From Alloyangia pacifica (GTDB lineage Bacteria > Pseudomonadota > Alphaproteobacteria > Rhodobacterales > Rhodobacteraceae), in the NCBI RefSeq assembly GCF_900116195.1, contig NZ_FOZW01000015.1, positions 62,001-126,000 on the forward strand: 64,000 nucleotides of DNA, in the 5' to 3' direction. Numbering within the stretch: the first letter of the stretch is position 1; the number at the start of each line of letters is the position of its first letter. Both the position numbers and the translations under genes were made by a program. Positions 34,453 through 43,526 of this stretch are shown piece by piece. The notes beneath the pieces were generated by a model. That model worked only from the letters and a program-made list of their open reading frames with translations. It was not told the DNA's origin and did not search any database.

Positions 34453-35340
34453 TCAATCTGTGCGCGTTGCCGAGCCACCCGAACTGCCGGGGCCATCGAC
34501 ACGCGGGGAGGTGCCGAAGAGCTTGCGCTCGACCATGCGCTGCGCCGCGCCGGTCGATGCCGACGTGCCGGCACTCAGCGCCGAGGCGATGGACGGCAAC
34601 AGGAAGAAAAAGATCGTCCCGCAAGCCATTGCGACGGCGAAAGCCGAGACCGCGGCGGCGCCGTCGGTTGGATTGAAGGCGGTATAAACGTCCGCAATGA
34701 AGGCGGTGATCGCCTGAGTGAGCACGATGACCAGGAGCTTCAAGAGCGCGAAGTTCACCGTCTGTCCCAACCAGGCAAAAAACCAGCCGCGAGTGACCTC
34801 GAAAAGCGCAAACGCGACAAAAAGCGGGCCAACGGCGGCGAGCATTGCCAAGCCAAAATGCACGATAAGGCTGACAACAAAGGCCAACGCCGCAAACGGC
34901 ACCGTGGATGCAAGCACGAACAGCGAGAGCCCGTAGCCATAGAGCATCCCGGCAATGCCCGAACCAAACTGCTTTCGTACCTCTTCGCCGATCTTCGAGG
35001 ACATGGTCATGACTGGGTCAGACGGAAGGTTCGCCGGGCCACCGACGAGAACCTCTACGAAGTCTGGGATGCCTTGCTGAATGGTGTCGCCGACCCAAGC
35101 AGTGTACTCCCCAGCACTGGAAACGAGCGTCCAGATAATCGCGAGCTTGACGCCCCGCAGTGTGAAGTCCAGCAACGGTTCTTGAACAGAGCCCCGGATC
35201 ATCGCCCAGCCGTAGAGGATGAGATAGATCGTCATTGCGGCAGTCAGCGGTGCCGTTAGCTCAGCCGACATCGTCCCGCTGATCGCGTTCATCTTCTCGC
35301 TCAGACTGTTTGTGAAGTTGTCGTAGAGCGCTTGCAGCAT
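34453..35340 (-). CDS. virB6: T4SS polytopic inner-membrane protein VirB6
   Basis: A 295-residue membrane protein with about five to six transmembrane helices, for example MTIYLILYGWAMIRGSVQEP, VLASTVPFAALAFVVSLIVH and GLAMLAAVGPLFVAFALFEV. The layout, with a periplasmic loop between the first and second helix groups, is typical of VirB6/TrbL. It forms part of the inner-membrane channel. Confidence 0.92.
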   Translation of the reverse strand: MLQALYDNFTNSLSEKMNAISGTMSAELTAPLTAAMTIYLILYGWAMIRGSVQEPLLDFTLRGVKLAIIWTLVSSAGEYTAWVGDTIQQGIPDFVEVLVGGPANLPSDPVMTMSSKIGEEVRKQFGSGIAGMLYGYGLSLFVLASTVPFAALAFVVSLIVHFGLAMLAAVGPLFVAFALFEVTRGWFFAWLGQTVNFALLKLLVIVLTQAITAFIADVYTAFNPTDGAAAVSAFAVAMACGTIFFFLLPSIASALSAGTSASTGAAQRMVERKLFGTSPRVDGPGSSGGSATRTD

Positions 35341-35371
35341 GTCGACCCGTCTCTTCTATGGCGGCGCGTGA

Positions 35372-35632
35372 TCAATCGAACGATGGCTCGCCAAAGAGCC
35401 GTTCTGCAGCTTCGCTCTCTTTCTCATGCAGGCCTTCGAGTTCGGCTTGCTCGGCATTGACGCAGTTCGCGTCCTCGAACGCTCGATCGGATACCTCGCA
35501 GGACTCGAGCATCTCAGCGCGCGCGTCAGGGTTTTCGGAAAAATACTCAACCGTCTGGTTCTCATCTTCCTGACAGCCAGCAACGAAAGCAGTCGCGACC
35601 AGTGCCGCCAGCATTGGGATGGGACGTTTCAT
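35372..35632 (-). CDS. eexN: EexN-like entry-exclusion lipoprotein
   Basis: An 86-residue lipoprotein. The signal peptide ends in the lipobox FVAGC at about residues 16-20. The mature part TVEYFSENPDARAEMLESCE, with the later DANCVNAEQAE, matches what I know of EexN proteins, including the two conserved cysteines that probably form a disulfide. EexN of related plasmids reduces uptake of the same plasmid by a cell that already has it. Position between virB5 and virB6 is standard. Confidence 0.82.
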   Translation of the reverse strand: MKRPIPMLAALVATAFVAGCQEDENQTVEYFSENPDARAEMLESCEVSDRAFEDANCVNAEQAELEGLHEKESEAAERLFGEPSFD

Positions 35633-35646
35633 GGCAGTTCTCCTTC

Positions 35647-36363
35647 TTAGAATTCGTCCGGGCCGTAGAGCCGCTCAAACGCTTCGCTCTCGCGGGCATG
35701 ACGCTCTTCGGCAATTTCCGCCTGGCGCTGCTCTTCGACGCGGGTCTGCGCGTCCTGCAGCATGGCAAGGCCCTGAATGCGGTTGGTGTCGTTCTGCAGC
35801 ATGGCTTGCTCCACCGCGATCCTCGCGGAAAGCGCATCCATCTCCCGCTGTGTCGAGACGTCACCAATCTTGTCGCGGAGCTGATCGAGCCCTGCGAGGC
35901 GGTCGTCCGAGAGGGTCACGATCCGCTCGCCGATAGCGGTGTCTCGCGCCGAGCGGTTGGTGATCCGATCAAGCTCGCTGCGGTAGAAATCCTCGGCGTC
36001 GATGTCTGTGCTACCCAAAGAGGCGAAATCCGCCGCGTCCTGAGCAGTGCTGGCCAGATCACCGAGATCATCGATTGTCACATCGAAATCCCGGGCGATC
36101 TGCATGGCCTCAGGCCCGAGCAGCTCGCGCACCTCCGGCGAGTTGAGCGCATTCACCACCGAGTCCATGTCGGTCATGCCGTTGATCGACGCGTAAAGGG
36201 CCTGCGCCTGCTCGAGCTCCCGCACCATCTGCGCGATCTGCTGGGCAAATTCCGCCTTGGCATTGGCGAGTGCGGTGGTGTCGATCACCGGAACGCCCTG
36301 AGCGAGCACCGGCTGGGCGAGCAAGGCGAGCAGGGGCGCGGCGCGAAATGCGTGCCGTTTCAT
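35647..36363 (-). CDS. virB5: T4SS pilus-tip protein VirB5
   Basis: A 238-residue secreted, mostly helical protein with a signal peptide (MKRHAFRAAPLLALLAQPVL, cleavage after LAQG or just before). The mature part begins VPVIDTTALANAKAEFAQQI, followed by long helices rich in Glu, Ala and Gln as in VirB5/TraC minor pilins. Its start overlaps the virB4 stop by four bases. Confidence 0.88.
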   Translation of the reverse strand: MKRHAFRAAPLLALLAQPVLAQGVPVIDTTALANAKAEFAQQIAQMVRELEQAQALYASINGMTDMDSVVNALNSPEVRELLGPEAMQIARDFDVTIDDLGDLASTAQDAADFASLGSTDIDAEDFYRSELDRITNRSARDTAIGERIVTLSDDRLAGLDQLRDKIGDVSTQREMDALSARIAVEQAMLQNDTNRIQGLAMLQDAQTRVEEQRQAEIAEERHARESEAFERLYGPDEF

Positions 36364-38714
36364 GCCAGGTCCTTTCGTGTCGCGAGGAGCCGCGGGAGCC
36401 AGTCCCGGGGCGCGGGGTATTTCTGCCGCAGCTCATGCATGAGCGCGTTGCTCGCGGTGCGCCCCGACAGAACGGTCAGCACGTCATCAAGGCCGGAGAG
36501 GTCGAGATTGCAGACCACAGAATTCTGGGCCTGCTTGATGAGGAAATGCCCCATGGGCAGTTTGCTCTGCACGATCTCGAACTCGCGCTCGGAAAGACCG
36601 AATTCGTCCACCAGGTCCTTTCGGCTGGGGCGGTCCGTGCCAAAGTAAATCTGGCTGGCGCATTGCTCGATGATGGTGCGCGCGATCGGGCTTGTAATGG
36701 CATCGGAAGCCGACTGCGTACCCGCGACGATGATGCCGTTCTGCTTGCGGATCACCTTGAGCTTGTTCTTCACGAAGTCGGAAAAATACGGGTCCGACAG
36801 CGCTTTCCAGAACTCGTCGATGAAGATCGCGATCCTCTGGCCGGTGATAAGCTGCTCCACCCGCCGCATGAGATACATCATGATCGGCTTGCGGATTTCC
36901 GGATCGTCGAGAAAAGCGGTGATGTCGAAGCCGACGAGATCGGCATCGAGCGACAGCTCATCGGCGGCATCGTCGAAGACCCAGCCCAGCCGGCCCTCGC
37001 GCGTCCAGCGGTCGAGCCGCGCGCCAATGTCCTCGGCCCCACCGCCGAACCCAAGCAGCTCGCGCAGCGCCGATAGGCTGCGCTCGGCGCGCGGAAGATT
37101 GGCAAGCCCTGCTACGGCTTGCTCAATGCGGCGTACATCGCTGGCCGAGAAGGTGGTTTGATCGCCGCCCAGCATCGATTTGACGAGAGCCACAAGGAAA
37201 GCTTGGCCAGGGGCATCGAGCTCGAGCGCCATGAACGGTGCACATCCCGTGGGCCGACCGGGCTGGAAATCGAGATAGGTTCCGCCTGAGGCCCGCACGA
37301 AAATTTCGGCACCATGATCCTTGTCGAAAAGTACGCGCTTCACGCCAAACTTCTCGAGCTGCGATAGCAGGAAGGTCTGCACAACGGTCTTGCCAGAGCC
37401 CGAGGGACCGCAGATGAACGTGTGGCCAAGATCGCCAACGTGGAAATTGAAGTAGAACGGCGTCCCCGCGCTCGACTGGAGCTTTGCAATGGCCGCGCCC
37501 CATTCGTTTCCGGCGCGATGTCCAGTCGGGTAGTTGTGCAGGGGGGCCAGCGCGGTGAAGTTGCGGCTGGTCACGAGCGCCGTCCGGGCGCGATGGGCGT
37601 GGTTGCCCGGCAGCTGTGCCCAAAACTGCGGCTCAAGCCCCAGATCCTCGCGCGCGACAACCGCGCCGGCTTCCGACAACAGGGTCACGGCATCCGCGGC
37701 GCGGGCTTTCAACGCCACCGGATCGTCGCTCAGCACGAGAAGCGAGAGGTTGTGCTCGCCCATGACGAAGGTCCCGGACATCAGCTCGTCGCGTGCCGCG
37801 CGGAGCCCGTCCGCCTGCGACAGCGCCGGGTCATTGGCATTGCGTAGCCGTCCTTCCTTCAGCGACATCTGGCGCAGAGCGTCGGTCTTGCCCGCGCAGC
37901 GGAACGACTGGGTCAGGATGAACTCGAAGGGCGCGGTCAGCAGGCCATCCAGCATGTCGGGCCGGGTCCAGGCAGGATATTCCTTGAGCCCGAACATGGC
38001 CCCGTAGGTGCTGGCCTCGGCATGGCGGATCTCGCAGACCTCGCGGCCAAAGATCACTCGATCAGTGTAAATCGCACCGCCGAGCGTGCCCTGAACCAGC
38101 GGGACTTCAGCAGGGCGGCCGGAAATCACCTGCTTCAGGACGCTTGCAGGCTCAGAAATCAGAACATCTCGGTCGTTGCGAACAACCGACAACCGACGCG
38201 GCCGGAACCGGCTGAGGCTCCCAGCAAGTTGGGCCGCCTTGTCATCGAGCTCGTCCAATAGCGCCTGATCCACCTCGATCTGGCGCGAGCGGGCCCGCCG
38301 CATCTCGCGGACGAGGTGCTCGCTCGGGAAGTTCCGCGGCTGCATGTAAAGCGTGAGATAGATGTCGTTCCGGTATAGGCGCTTCTGCTCGAGCCGGGCG
38401 CGGTAGGCGCCGTCGATCCAGCTGGCAAGATCGGAGGTGAACACGCCCGCCGGAGAGCCCTCGTCGCGGCTGCGGATCACATGGACATAGACCATCACCC
38501 CAAGGCCTGCGATGCTGCGCAGCGCATGGCTCAGAGTGTCATGCAGGACATTGATGTGGCGCGTGTCCGCCGTTCGAAAGGACGCCCCCTCAAGCTTCAT
38601 CATCTGAAACGCACTGCGATTGCGCGTGATGATCGCATGCTCATCCGCATGACGCAGACACGGCAGGTAGCGCTCGGCGGTGCTCTCGGTTCTGATATTG
38701 CGCGCAAAGCCCAT
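36360..38714 (-). CDS. virB4: T4SS ATPase VirB4
   Basis: A 784-residue ATPase, the usual length. The N-terminal CagE/TrbE/VirB domain carries QRNDIYLTLYMQP-like sequence. Walker A FICGPSGSGKTVVQTF is near residue 440, and Walker B RIAIFIDEFWKAL near 630-650, followed by GIIVAGTQSASDAI. It energises pilus assembly and transport at the inner membrane. I start at ATG 38714, which overlaps the virB3 stop (TGATG); the frame is open to a GTG at 38819 inside virB3. Confidence 0.94.
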   Translation of the reverse strand: MGFARNIRTESTAERYLPCLRHADEHAIITRNRSAFQMMKLEGASFRTADTRHINVLHDTLSHALRSIAGLGVMVYVHVIRSRDEGSPAGVFTSDLASWIDGAYRARLEQKRLYRNDIYLTLYMQPRNFPSEHLVREMRRARSRQIEVDQALLDELDDKAAQLAGSLSRFRPRRLSVVRNDRDVLISEPASVLKQVISGRPAEVPLVQGTLGGAIYTDRVIFGREVCEIRHAEASTYGAMFGLKEYPAWTRPDMLDGLLTAPFEFILTQSFRCAGKTDALRQMSLKEGRLRNANDPALSQADGLRAARDELMSGTFVMGEHNLSLLVLSDDPVALKARAADAVTLLSEAGAVVAREDLGLEPQFWAQLPGNHAHRARTALVTSRNFTALAPLHNYPTGHRAGNEWGAAIAKLQSSAGTPFYFNFHVGDLGHTFICGPSGSGKTVVQTFLLSQLEKFGVKRVLFDKDHGAEIFVRASGGTYLDFQPGRPTGCAPFMALELDAPGQAFLVALVKSMLGGDQTTFSASDVRRIEQAVAGLANLPRAERSLSALRELLGFGGGAEDIGARLDRWTREGRLGWVFDDAADELSLDADLVGFDITAFLDDPEIRKPIMMYLMRRVEQLITGQRIAIFIDEFWKALSDPYFSDFVKNKLKVIRKQNGIIVAGTQSASDAITSPIARTIIEQCASQIYFGTDRPSRKDLVDEFGLSEREFEIVQSKLPMGHFLIKQAQNSVVCNLDLSGLDDVLTVLSGRTASNALMHELRQKYPAPRDWLPRLLATRKDLA

Positions 38715-39043
38715 CAATCGATTTCCTCGAGCAGGTGCCGCCGGTGCAACTGCAGCGGCGAGGAGGACGATCCGCCCCAGAAGCTGCGGTTCCGGCAGCG
38801 GGCATTGGTATCCAGCCACCGAAAGAGGATCTGGAAGGCGTTGGCGTCACGCTCGACGACGAGCCGCGCGAGCGCGAGAAGCGGGAGTGCCAGGGACAGA
38901 TAAGCAATCGAGTCCGCCATGATCATCGCAAGGCCGCCAAGCCCGCAGGAGATCGCGAAAGCCTCGATCGGAATGCCGAAGACCATTGCCGGACGCGTCA
39001 GCGCCAGGAACAACGTATCCTCGTTGAGCTTTTCCCTGGTCAT
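38714..39043 (-). CDS. virB3: T4SS inner-membrane protein VirB3
   Basis: A 109-residue membrane protein with the VirB3/TrbD pattern: EDTLFLALTRPAMVFGIP near the N-terminus, then two hydrophobic helices (FAISCGLGGLAMIMADSIAY and LSLALPLLALARLVV). ATG 39043 follows a G-rich ribosome site; the frame could also begin with the TTG immediately before it. It lies between virB2 and virB4, as expected. Confidence 0.92.
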   Translation of the reverse strand: MTREKLNEDTLFLALTRPAMVFGIPIEAFAISCGLGGLAMIMADSIAYLSLALPLLALARLVVERDANAFQILFRWLDTNARCRNRSFWGGSSSSPLQLHRRHLLEEID

Positions 39044-39062
39044 CAAAGCCCCCTGCCCCGCC

Positions 39063-39350
39063 CTACGCGGTGATCATCGTCAGAACTTCGGAGGCCGCGA
39101 AGATCATCACGACCCCGCCGACGGCCCAGGCCGCGCGGCGCAGGTCCACGAAATTGAAAAGCCAGCCCGCGCCGATGAACATGATCGCGATGAGCGCGAT
39201 CGGCTGCTTGGCGCTCTCAAACTCGTCGAGAATATTGTTCAGGAAATCGGTGAACCCGGCGGCCGCTGCGGGCTGCGCGACAAGGGCCAGGATCAGGGCG
39301 AGAGAGATCGGCGCACCGGCGGACCGGTGACGTTGCAGGAAACGTTTCAA
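39063..39350 (-). CDS. virB2: T4SS major pilin VirB2
   Basis: A 95-residue prepilin: signal region ending AQPAAAAGFTDF, then two hydrophobic helices (IALIAIMFIGAGWLFNFVDL and AAWAVGGVVMIFAASEVLTM) separated by a short polar loop, exactly the VirB2/TrbC layout. The start is TTG 39350, supported by AAGGA seven bases upstream and the absence of any ATG before the mature part. The weak start codon is unusual for the most abundant pilus subunit. Confidence 0.9.
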   Translation of the reverse strand: MKRFLQRHRSAGAPISLALILALVAQPAAAAGFTDFLNNILDEFESAKQPIALIAIMFIGAGWLFNFVDLRRAAWAVGGVVMIFAASEVLTMITA

Positions 39351-39362
39351 GGTGAAATCCTT

Positions 39363-40100
39363 CTACTGGAAGACGTGGGCTCCGGAGGCGCTTGATGTGG
39401 CGAACACATCCCAGCCCTCCGGCGGATCGGCCTGCCCGCGGGGCGCCGCCGGACGTGCCGCGGCAGCTACGGGGACGGCCCCCTGCCCTCCCCCGAGGAC
39501 GCGGTCCACATAGCCATTCGCAAATCCGCGCGTCGGCGATCCGGTGTTGTAAGATGACAGGGCCTGTCTCAAGGCTGTGCCCTTCTCCGCGCCGCGCTCA
39601 CGCGCGCGGACGTAGCCCTCGCGCAGCACGGTCTGCGCCGCGCCGAGGTTGCGACAGGCGTCAAAGACAGTGTCGGGCGTCAGACCAAGCCACTCGAGAT
39701 TGGCGCTGTTGATCTGCCCGAGCCCCATGTCGATGGAGCCGCCCTCGGAGATCAAGCGCCGCGCAAGTTGGGCGGCCTCCTCGGCGCTTTGCGCCGTGTA
39801 AGATCGCTGTCCTTGGCCATTCACACCGATTGCGTAGGGCTCAAAGCCACTCTCGGCGGCGACGAGCTTTTCCATCACGCTCGGTGAAACGCCTGGCGCG
39901 CAGTTCTCAGCCAGCGCGCGGAACGCAGCCGCATTCATCGGCTCGGTCTCTGCGATCCCGGGCAAACCCGCAAGGAAGGCTGAGAGGGTCAGAGAGAGAC
40001 GCCCGGCCGAAGAAGGCAGGCGGATTTGGGCGCGGGATGCGCCCAGCCGGTCATTTGGCGTCTTGGCTTTCGGCGCCCTTCGGGATCGGAACCCAGACAC
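39363..40100 (-). CDS. virB1: Lytic transglycosylase VirB1 (start uncertain)
   Basis: A soluble lytic transglycosylase (SLT) domain begins at NCAPGVSPSVMEKLVAAESG, where the Glu of AAESGF is the catalytic acid, followed by GLGQINSANLEWLGL and LSSYNTGSP. It would open the peptidoglycan for the secretion channel. A hydrophobic segment (LSLTLSAFLAGLPGIAETEP) just before the domain looks like a signal peptide, but no ATG or well-spaced GTG/TTG lies close before it. GTG 40100 is the nearest codon that includes it; ATG 39938 would omit it. The upstream small gene (40051-40335) overlaps the longer options. Confidence 0.8.
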   Translation of the reverse strand: MSGFRSRRAPKAKTPNDRLGASRAQIRLPSSAGRLSLTLSAFLAGLPGIAETEPMNAAAFRALAENCAPGVSPSVMEKLVAAESGFEPYAIGVNGQGQRSYTAQSAEEAAQLARRLISEGGSIDMGLGQINSANLEWLGLTPDTVFDACRNLGAAQTVLREGYVRARERGAEKGTALRQALSSYNTGSPTRGFANGYVDRVLGGGQGAVPVAAAARPAAPRGQADPPEGWDVFATSSASGAHVFQ

Positions 40101-40335
40101 CTTCGGAGCCGGGGAACGTCCGAAGATGGAAGTTGACCAGCGCGTCCGCGGATTTGAAGACGCGGTCATCTCCGGTCTTGGATGAGATGACGACGGTTTC
40201 CGACCCGTCAGGTCGGATCGCCCAAAGCTCCCAGTGCCATCCTCTGGAAGCCTCGATAGGGCGGTATTCAATTTTGCCACCATCCTGAAGGAAGCCTTGT
40301 ACTGCATCGCTTGTAATCGGGCGTTGTTTTTTCAT
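40051..40335 (-). CDS. Small conserved plasmid protein, paralogue of the 48230 gene
   Basis: A 94-residue protein of unknown function. It resembles the product encoded at 48230-48529 in length and pattern: both have a GG then Tyr-x-Pro stretch (FLQDGGKIEYRP here), a tryptophan, an F-x-S/T-ADA motif (FKSADALVNFH) and a C-terminal IP/LP end. ATG 40335 has AGGTG seven bases upstream. It stands at the head of the virB operon, divergent from the secreted protein at 40622. It may be a small regulator or DNA-binding accessory; no known domain is recognised. Confidence 0.65.
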   Translation of the reverse strand: MKKQRPITSDAVQGFLQDGGKIEYRPIEASRGWHWELWAIRPDGSETVVISSKTGDDRVFKSADALVNFHLRTFPGSEGVWVPIPKGAESQDAK

Positions 40336-40554
40336 TCGGGGACACCTGTCGTCGGGATTATCTGGCCAGGTGATGGGTAACGTTGAAACACACCCAGCCA
40401 CAACGAGAAAGGCCTATTTTCAAAATCGCCTTTCATGCCATTTTCGAAAAAGCTTGAAACGCGAATTTGACAAAATCGGCGTTTGCTGAAATCTACCCGC
40501 TCAAGACGCAACCTGAGGCTGCACGACCCATGTTTGTTCGCCTTAATTTCATAG

Positions 40555-40593
40555 CGGGCTCCCTAACGTCAACACGAAGCGTGCGGGAGCCCG
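40555..40593 (+). promoter_or_regulatory. Leader hairpin upstream of the 40622 gene
   Basis: Perfect 9-bp arms CGGGCTCCC (40555-40563) and GGGAGCCCG (40585-40593) around a 21-base loop. The hairpin ends 18 bases before the GGAGG ribosome site of the next gene. A role in attenuation or mRNA stability is possible; there is no T-run. Confidence 0.4.
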
Positions 40594-40621
40594 GCCCTGC
40601 GGAAGATGGAGGTCAGTTGAC

Positions 40622-41371
40622 GTGGCTAAGTTAAGAATCCGGCATGCGCGGAAAATCGCCGGTGCGGCGATCCTGGCCTCCGAGGTAGCAATCGGAGCCC
40701 CGCGCACGGCGCAGGCCTACCAGGTTGATTGCGCGATCCTGATTTGTCTCGCGGGCGGTTGGCCGTCCACCGCGGAGTGCGCCGAAGCACGCGAGACCTT
40801 CATCGAGCGCATCACCCCGTCGCCGATCGAGCCGCCCCTTCAAATCTGGAACTGCCCGCTCGGCGCCAGCTACGACAGAGATCGCGACGAAACTCCCCTG
40901 CCCCGTCTCGTGCCAATCGCAGCGCGAAGTGCGCCAGACGTCCATGAACCTGGCACGGCGGTTCTACCCTCGGTTCTGGGCAAGACGCTCGGGGCCCTGT
41001 CCACCGACCCGATGACCGCGCTCGCGTTGGCGGCGCAGGACGGCAATCAATCCCATGCTGCCGATGTCGACATCAGCGGCCCGGAGTTTGACTTTGTCCG
41101 CTCGATCCGGGTCTATCATGTCGCTTTAGCCAGACAACGAGAGATCGGCAGCGAAGAGAGCCATTGCCGGCGCACTCAGAACGTTCAGATCGGGACCTAT
41201 GGGGAGCACGGGGCGTTCGGTTGGTCGGACAGCAGCGTCGACGACCTCCCCGCCGCGTTCGAAGGACTTGATGGTTGGGGCGAAGATTGTCCATCCATCC
41301 ATGCCCGTGCGGTGTTTGTCGACTGGCGAGACTATAGCGGGAGCTATGGGTTCGAGCAGGTGAACTACTGA
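40622..41371 (+). CDS. Secreted plasmid protein of unknown function
   Basis: A 249-residue protein with an N-terminal signal peptide (KIAGAAILASEVAIGAPRTA then QAYQ). The first part of the mature protein, DCAILICLAGGWPSTAECAE, is a pattern I have seen in small exported proteins next to T4SS loci, with cysteines that could form disulfides. The C-terminal half is not recognised. GTG 40622 follows GGAGG. It lies between the virB operon and the solitary RepC-like gene. Likely a transfer-associated periplasmic protein. Confidence 0.65.
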   Translation: MAKLRIRHARKIAGAAILASEVAIGAPRTAQAYQVDCAILICLAGGWPSTAECAEARETFIERITPSPIEPPLQIWNCPLGASYDRDRDETPLPRLVPIAARSAPDVHEPGTAVLPSVLGKTLGALSTDPMTALALAAQDGNQSHAADVDISGPEFDFVRSIRVYHVALARQREIGSEESHCRRTQNVQIGTYGEHGAFGWSDSSVDDLPAAFEGLDGWGEDCPSIHARAVFVDWRDYSGSYGFEQVNY

Positions 41372-41449
41372 CATCTCTTGAAAGGATCAGCCCCTTTTAA
41401 GAAGCAAACCCCGCGAAGGCGGCAGCCTTACACGGGGAAGCTCAAGACC

Positions 41450-41471
41450 TTCAGGGTCTGCAAACCCTGAA
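41450..41471 (+). promoter_or_regulatory. Hairpin in the leader of the solitary repC-like gene
   Basis: Perfect 8-bp arms TTCAGGGT (41450-41457) and ACCCTGAA (41464-41471) around a 6-base loop, followed by AAAG. A second possible stem (CCCCG near 41409, CGGGG near 41433) lies just upstream. Together they may form a structured leader or a terminator for the preceding gene. Confidence 0.4.
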
Positions 41472-41599
41472 AAGAACACTGACATGTTCACGGTCTAGCA
41501 GCTTCCTGACATGACGGACAACCCCAAACCGCATCTGTGCGATCGGGAGAGGTTTGTCTGTACGCCGCCTCGCGTTCTCAAGAAGAAGGACCGAGCAGA

Positions 41600-42862
41600 A
41601 TGACAGTGATGCAACAATGGAGCCATGGCCGACAACATGGCCCCTTCCCCACACTCCCCAGTGGCATGGAGCGCGACGGTTTCGTCAACCTCGTCGATGC
41701 CATCGCCAGTGCCGTCGGCATTGGGGCTGCCGCCATGATGACCTTCCGTGCGATGATCGGTGCCACGCGCCCACGATCCTTCAAGACCGGCGCAGAGGAG
41801 CCGTGCTGCTACCTCAGTCAGACCGAGCTCGCGCGAAAGCGCGGGGTCTCCCCCTGCCGCATCCGTGCCCATGAGCAAGTCCTGGAGCGCGCTGGCCTCA
41901 TCGAGAAGCGGACCATGGCAAACGGCGCGCGATCCGGGTTCGCCGGCTGCGGTGTCTTCTTCGGTCGCGGTATTGCCCGCGTGCAAGAGTTCCTTGGACT
42001 CCGAGATGCGCTCGAGAAGACGCGCAGGGCCCACGGGCAACTTCGCGGACTGCGCAGCGCCCACAAGCGGCGCGCGCTGATGCTCCTAGCGGAGCTTGCT
42101 GACTGGACCCGAGGTGACGAGATCACTCCGACCCTTCGGGCCGAGCTCGATGCGTGGCCTTCGGCCGCCAAGTTGCATCGCATGTCGGTGGAAGAGTTGA
42201 CCCTGCACGAAGCGGAAGCTGCCGCTCTGTGCCGAAAGATTGCAGCCACTCTGAGTGAGGCGCCAACATCAAGCGGTCGGGCCTGCGAAAACGAGCGGCC
42301 CTTAATACAAGATATGACCCAAGATCCTACTCAAGGCGTTAGTCGAGTTTCGGCCAAAGCGGTGGATGACGCACGGCATACCGATGATATCGAGCTGGGG
42401 GATCGGAGCTACAGCGACCAGGACAAACATCCGAAGGAGGCCGGGGCTGAAGGAGAGCTGTTGAGCCGCGGGCAGGCAGGAGAACGTCAGGCGACGTTTC
42501 TTGGATCACTAGGGCCGGAACGCCTATACGCGCTATGCTCTCAGGAAATGCAGCTTCACCTGGATATGCGCCGCTACGGACAGCGGCAGCTTGTGTTCTA
42601 CGATTTCGTCGTCTCGGCTCAGAACAGGCTCCCGGAGATGGGTGCGCATCCGGCTATGTGGAGGGAACTCCGCGGTGCGATGGGATCTGCGAGTGCTGCA
42701 ATTTGTGTGCTCATCGCCGATGCAAAGCATTCCGAGCGTGCGCGAGCTGATGCGTGTCCTGCGGGGGTTCTCGAAGGTATGCTACGAGATTTCCGCCGTG
42801 GAGACCTGGACCTAGTCAGAGCTTTGGCAGAGATCGGACGTCCGCAGAGAACGCGCAAGTGA
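41600..42862 (+). CDS. RepC-like plasmid replication initiator (solitary)
   Basis: A 420-residue protein with the RepC layout. The N-terminal winged-helix block (CCYLSQTELARKRGVSPCRI, then LERAGLIEKRTMANGARSGF) corresponds to the DNA-binding domain of RepC; a polar low-complexity middle follows. The C-terminal domain (MWRELRGAMGSASAAICVLI and GVLEGMLRDFRRGDLDL) matches the conserved RepC C-terminus. ATG 41600 follows AAGGA; the frame extends to 41537. It is not preceded by repA/repB and is transcribed opposite to the complete repABC operon, with the two repC genes converging on 42863-44128. It may be a second functional replicon or a degenerating copy. Confidence 0.75.
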   Translation: MTVMQQWSHGRQHGPFPTLPSGMERDGFVNLVDAIASAVGIGAAAMMTFRAMIGATRPRSFKTGAEEPCCYLSQTELARKRGVSPCRIRAHEQVLERAGLIEKRTMANGARSGFAGCGVFFGRGIARVQEFLGLRDALEKTRRAHGQLRGLRSAHKRRALMLLAELADWTRGDEITPTLRAELDAWPSAAKLHRMSVEELTLHEAEAAALCRKIAATLSEAPTSSGRACENERPLIQDMTQDPTQGVSRVSAKAVDDARHTDDIELGDRSYSDQDKHPKEAGAEGELLSRGQAGERQATFLGSLGPERLYALCSQEMQLHLDMRRYGQRQLVFYDFVVSAQNRLPEMGAHPAMWRELRGAMGSASAAICVLIADAKHSERARADACPAGVLEGMLRDFRRGDLDLVRALAEIGRPQRTRK

Positions 42863-43151
42863 CGGAGTTGTGGTCCTCTGCAATCAGCTTAGACCTGACC
42901 GCAGCTTGTTTCACGGCTCGCGGGGCGCGCTTTGAACCTATTGTCTTTCGTGCCCACTGTTCTCGTTGGTGGCTAGTGAGCACAAGGCTTTGGTATCCGA
43001 ACTGGAAACCAATCGACTAGGAGGTACCAAGAGTTCTTGGAGAAATAGCTTAGATGTAACTCGATCTCGAAGCACGGCGCTGCGTACCATTCTTGGTTAA
43101 GCGAACACGTAGCCAGCTAGGGCTGAGAACCGGCGCTAGGAGAGCCGGGTG

Positions 43152-43172
43152 CTATTGCCCACCGGGCAAAGG
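43152..43172. repeat. 21-bp palindrome, copy 1 (partly degenerate)
   Basis: Left arm CTATTGCCC, spacer ACC, right arm GGGCAAAGG. The last three bases of the right arm do not pair. Candidate RepB (ParB-like) binding site. Confidence 0.55.
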
Positions 43173-43526
43173 CTAACTTCCGGCCGACAGCGCTTTTTGG
43201 CTGAATTCATATTTTCCAGACGGCACTGACCTGTCACAGCAGGTGGCTTTTTTGAGACGTTAGGGCACACTTCACGAGTTCCGAGATTGTCACCAAGCTA
43301 CAGTTATCGAGCTTCTCGGGATTGGTTCAGGCACGGACGTATGACGCCCCCAGCGGGAGCAAAATCGACGTCGTATCCAATGGGTTCCCCGAAGTACATC
43401 CTGAGCCTGCGATTTGGTTGGGTTTCATTCGGACGAAGCTCAACATGCCGCCGCCGTTATCAATCAACGGTAGGGGACTTCGAAAGGGCCAAAACATATC
43501 AAAGCCAAGCTTCTTGATCCTTCAAG

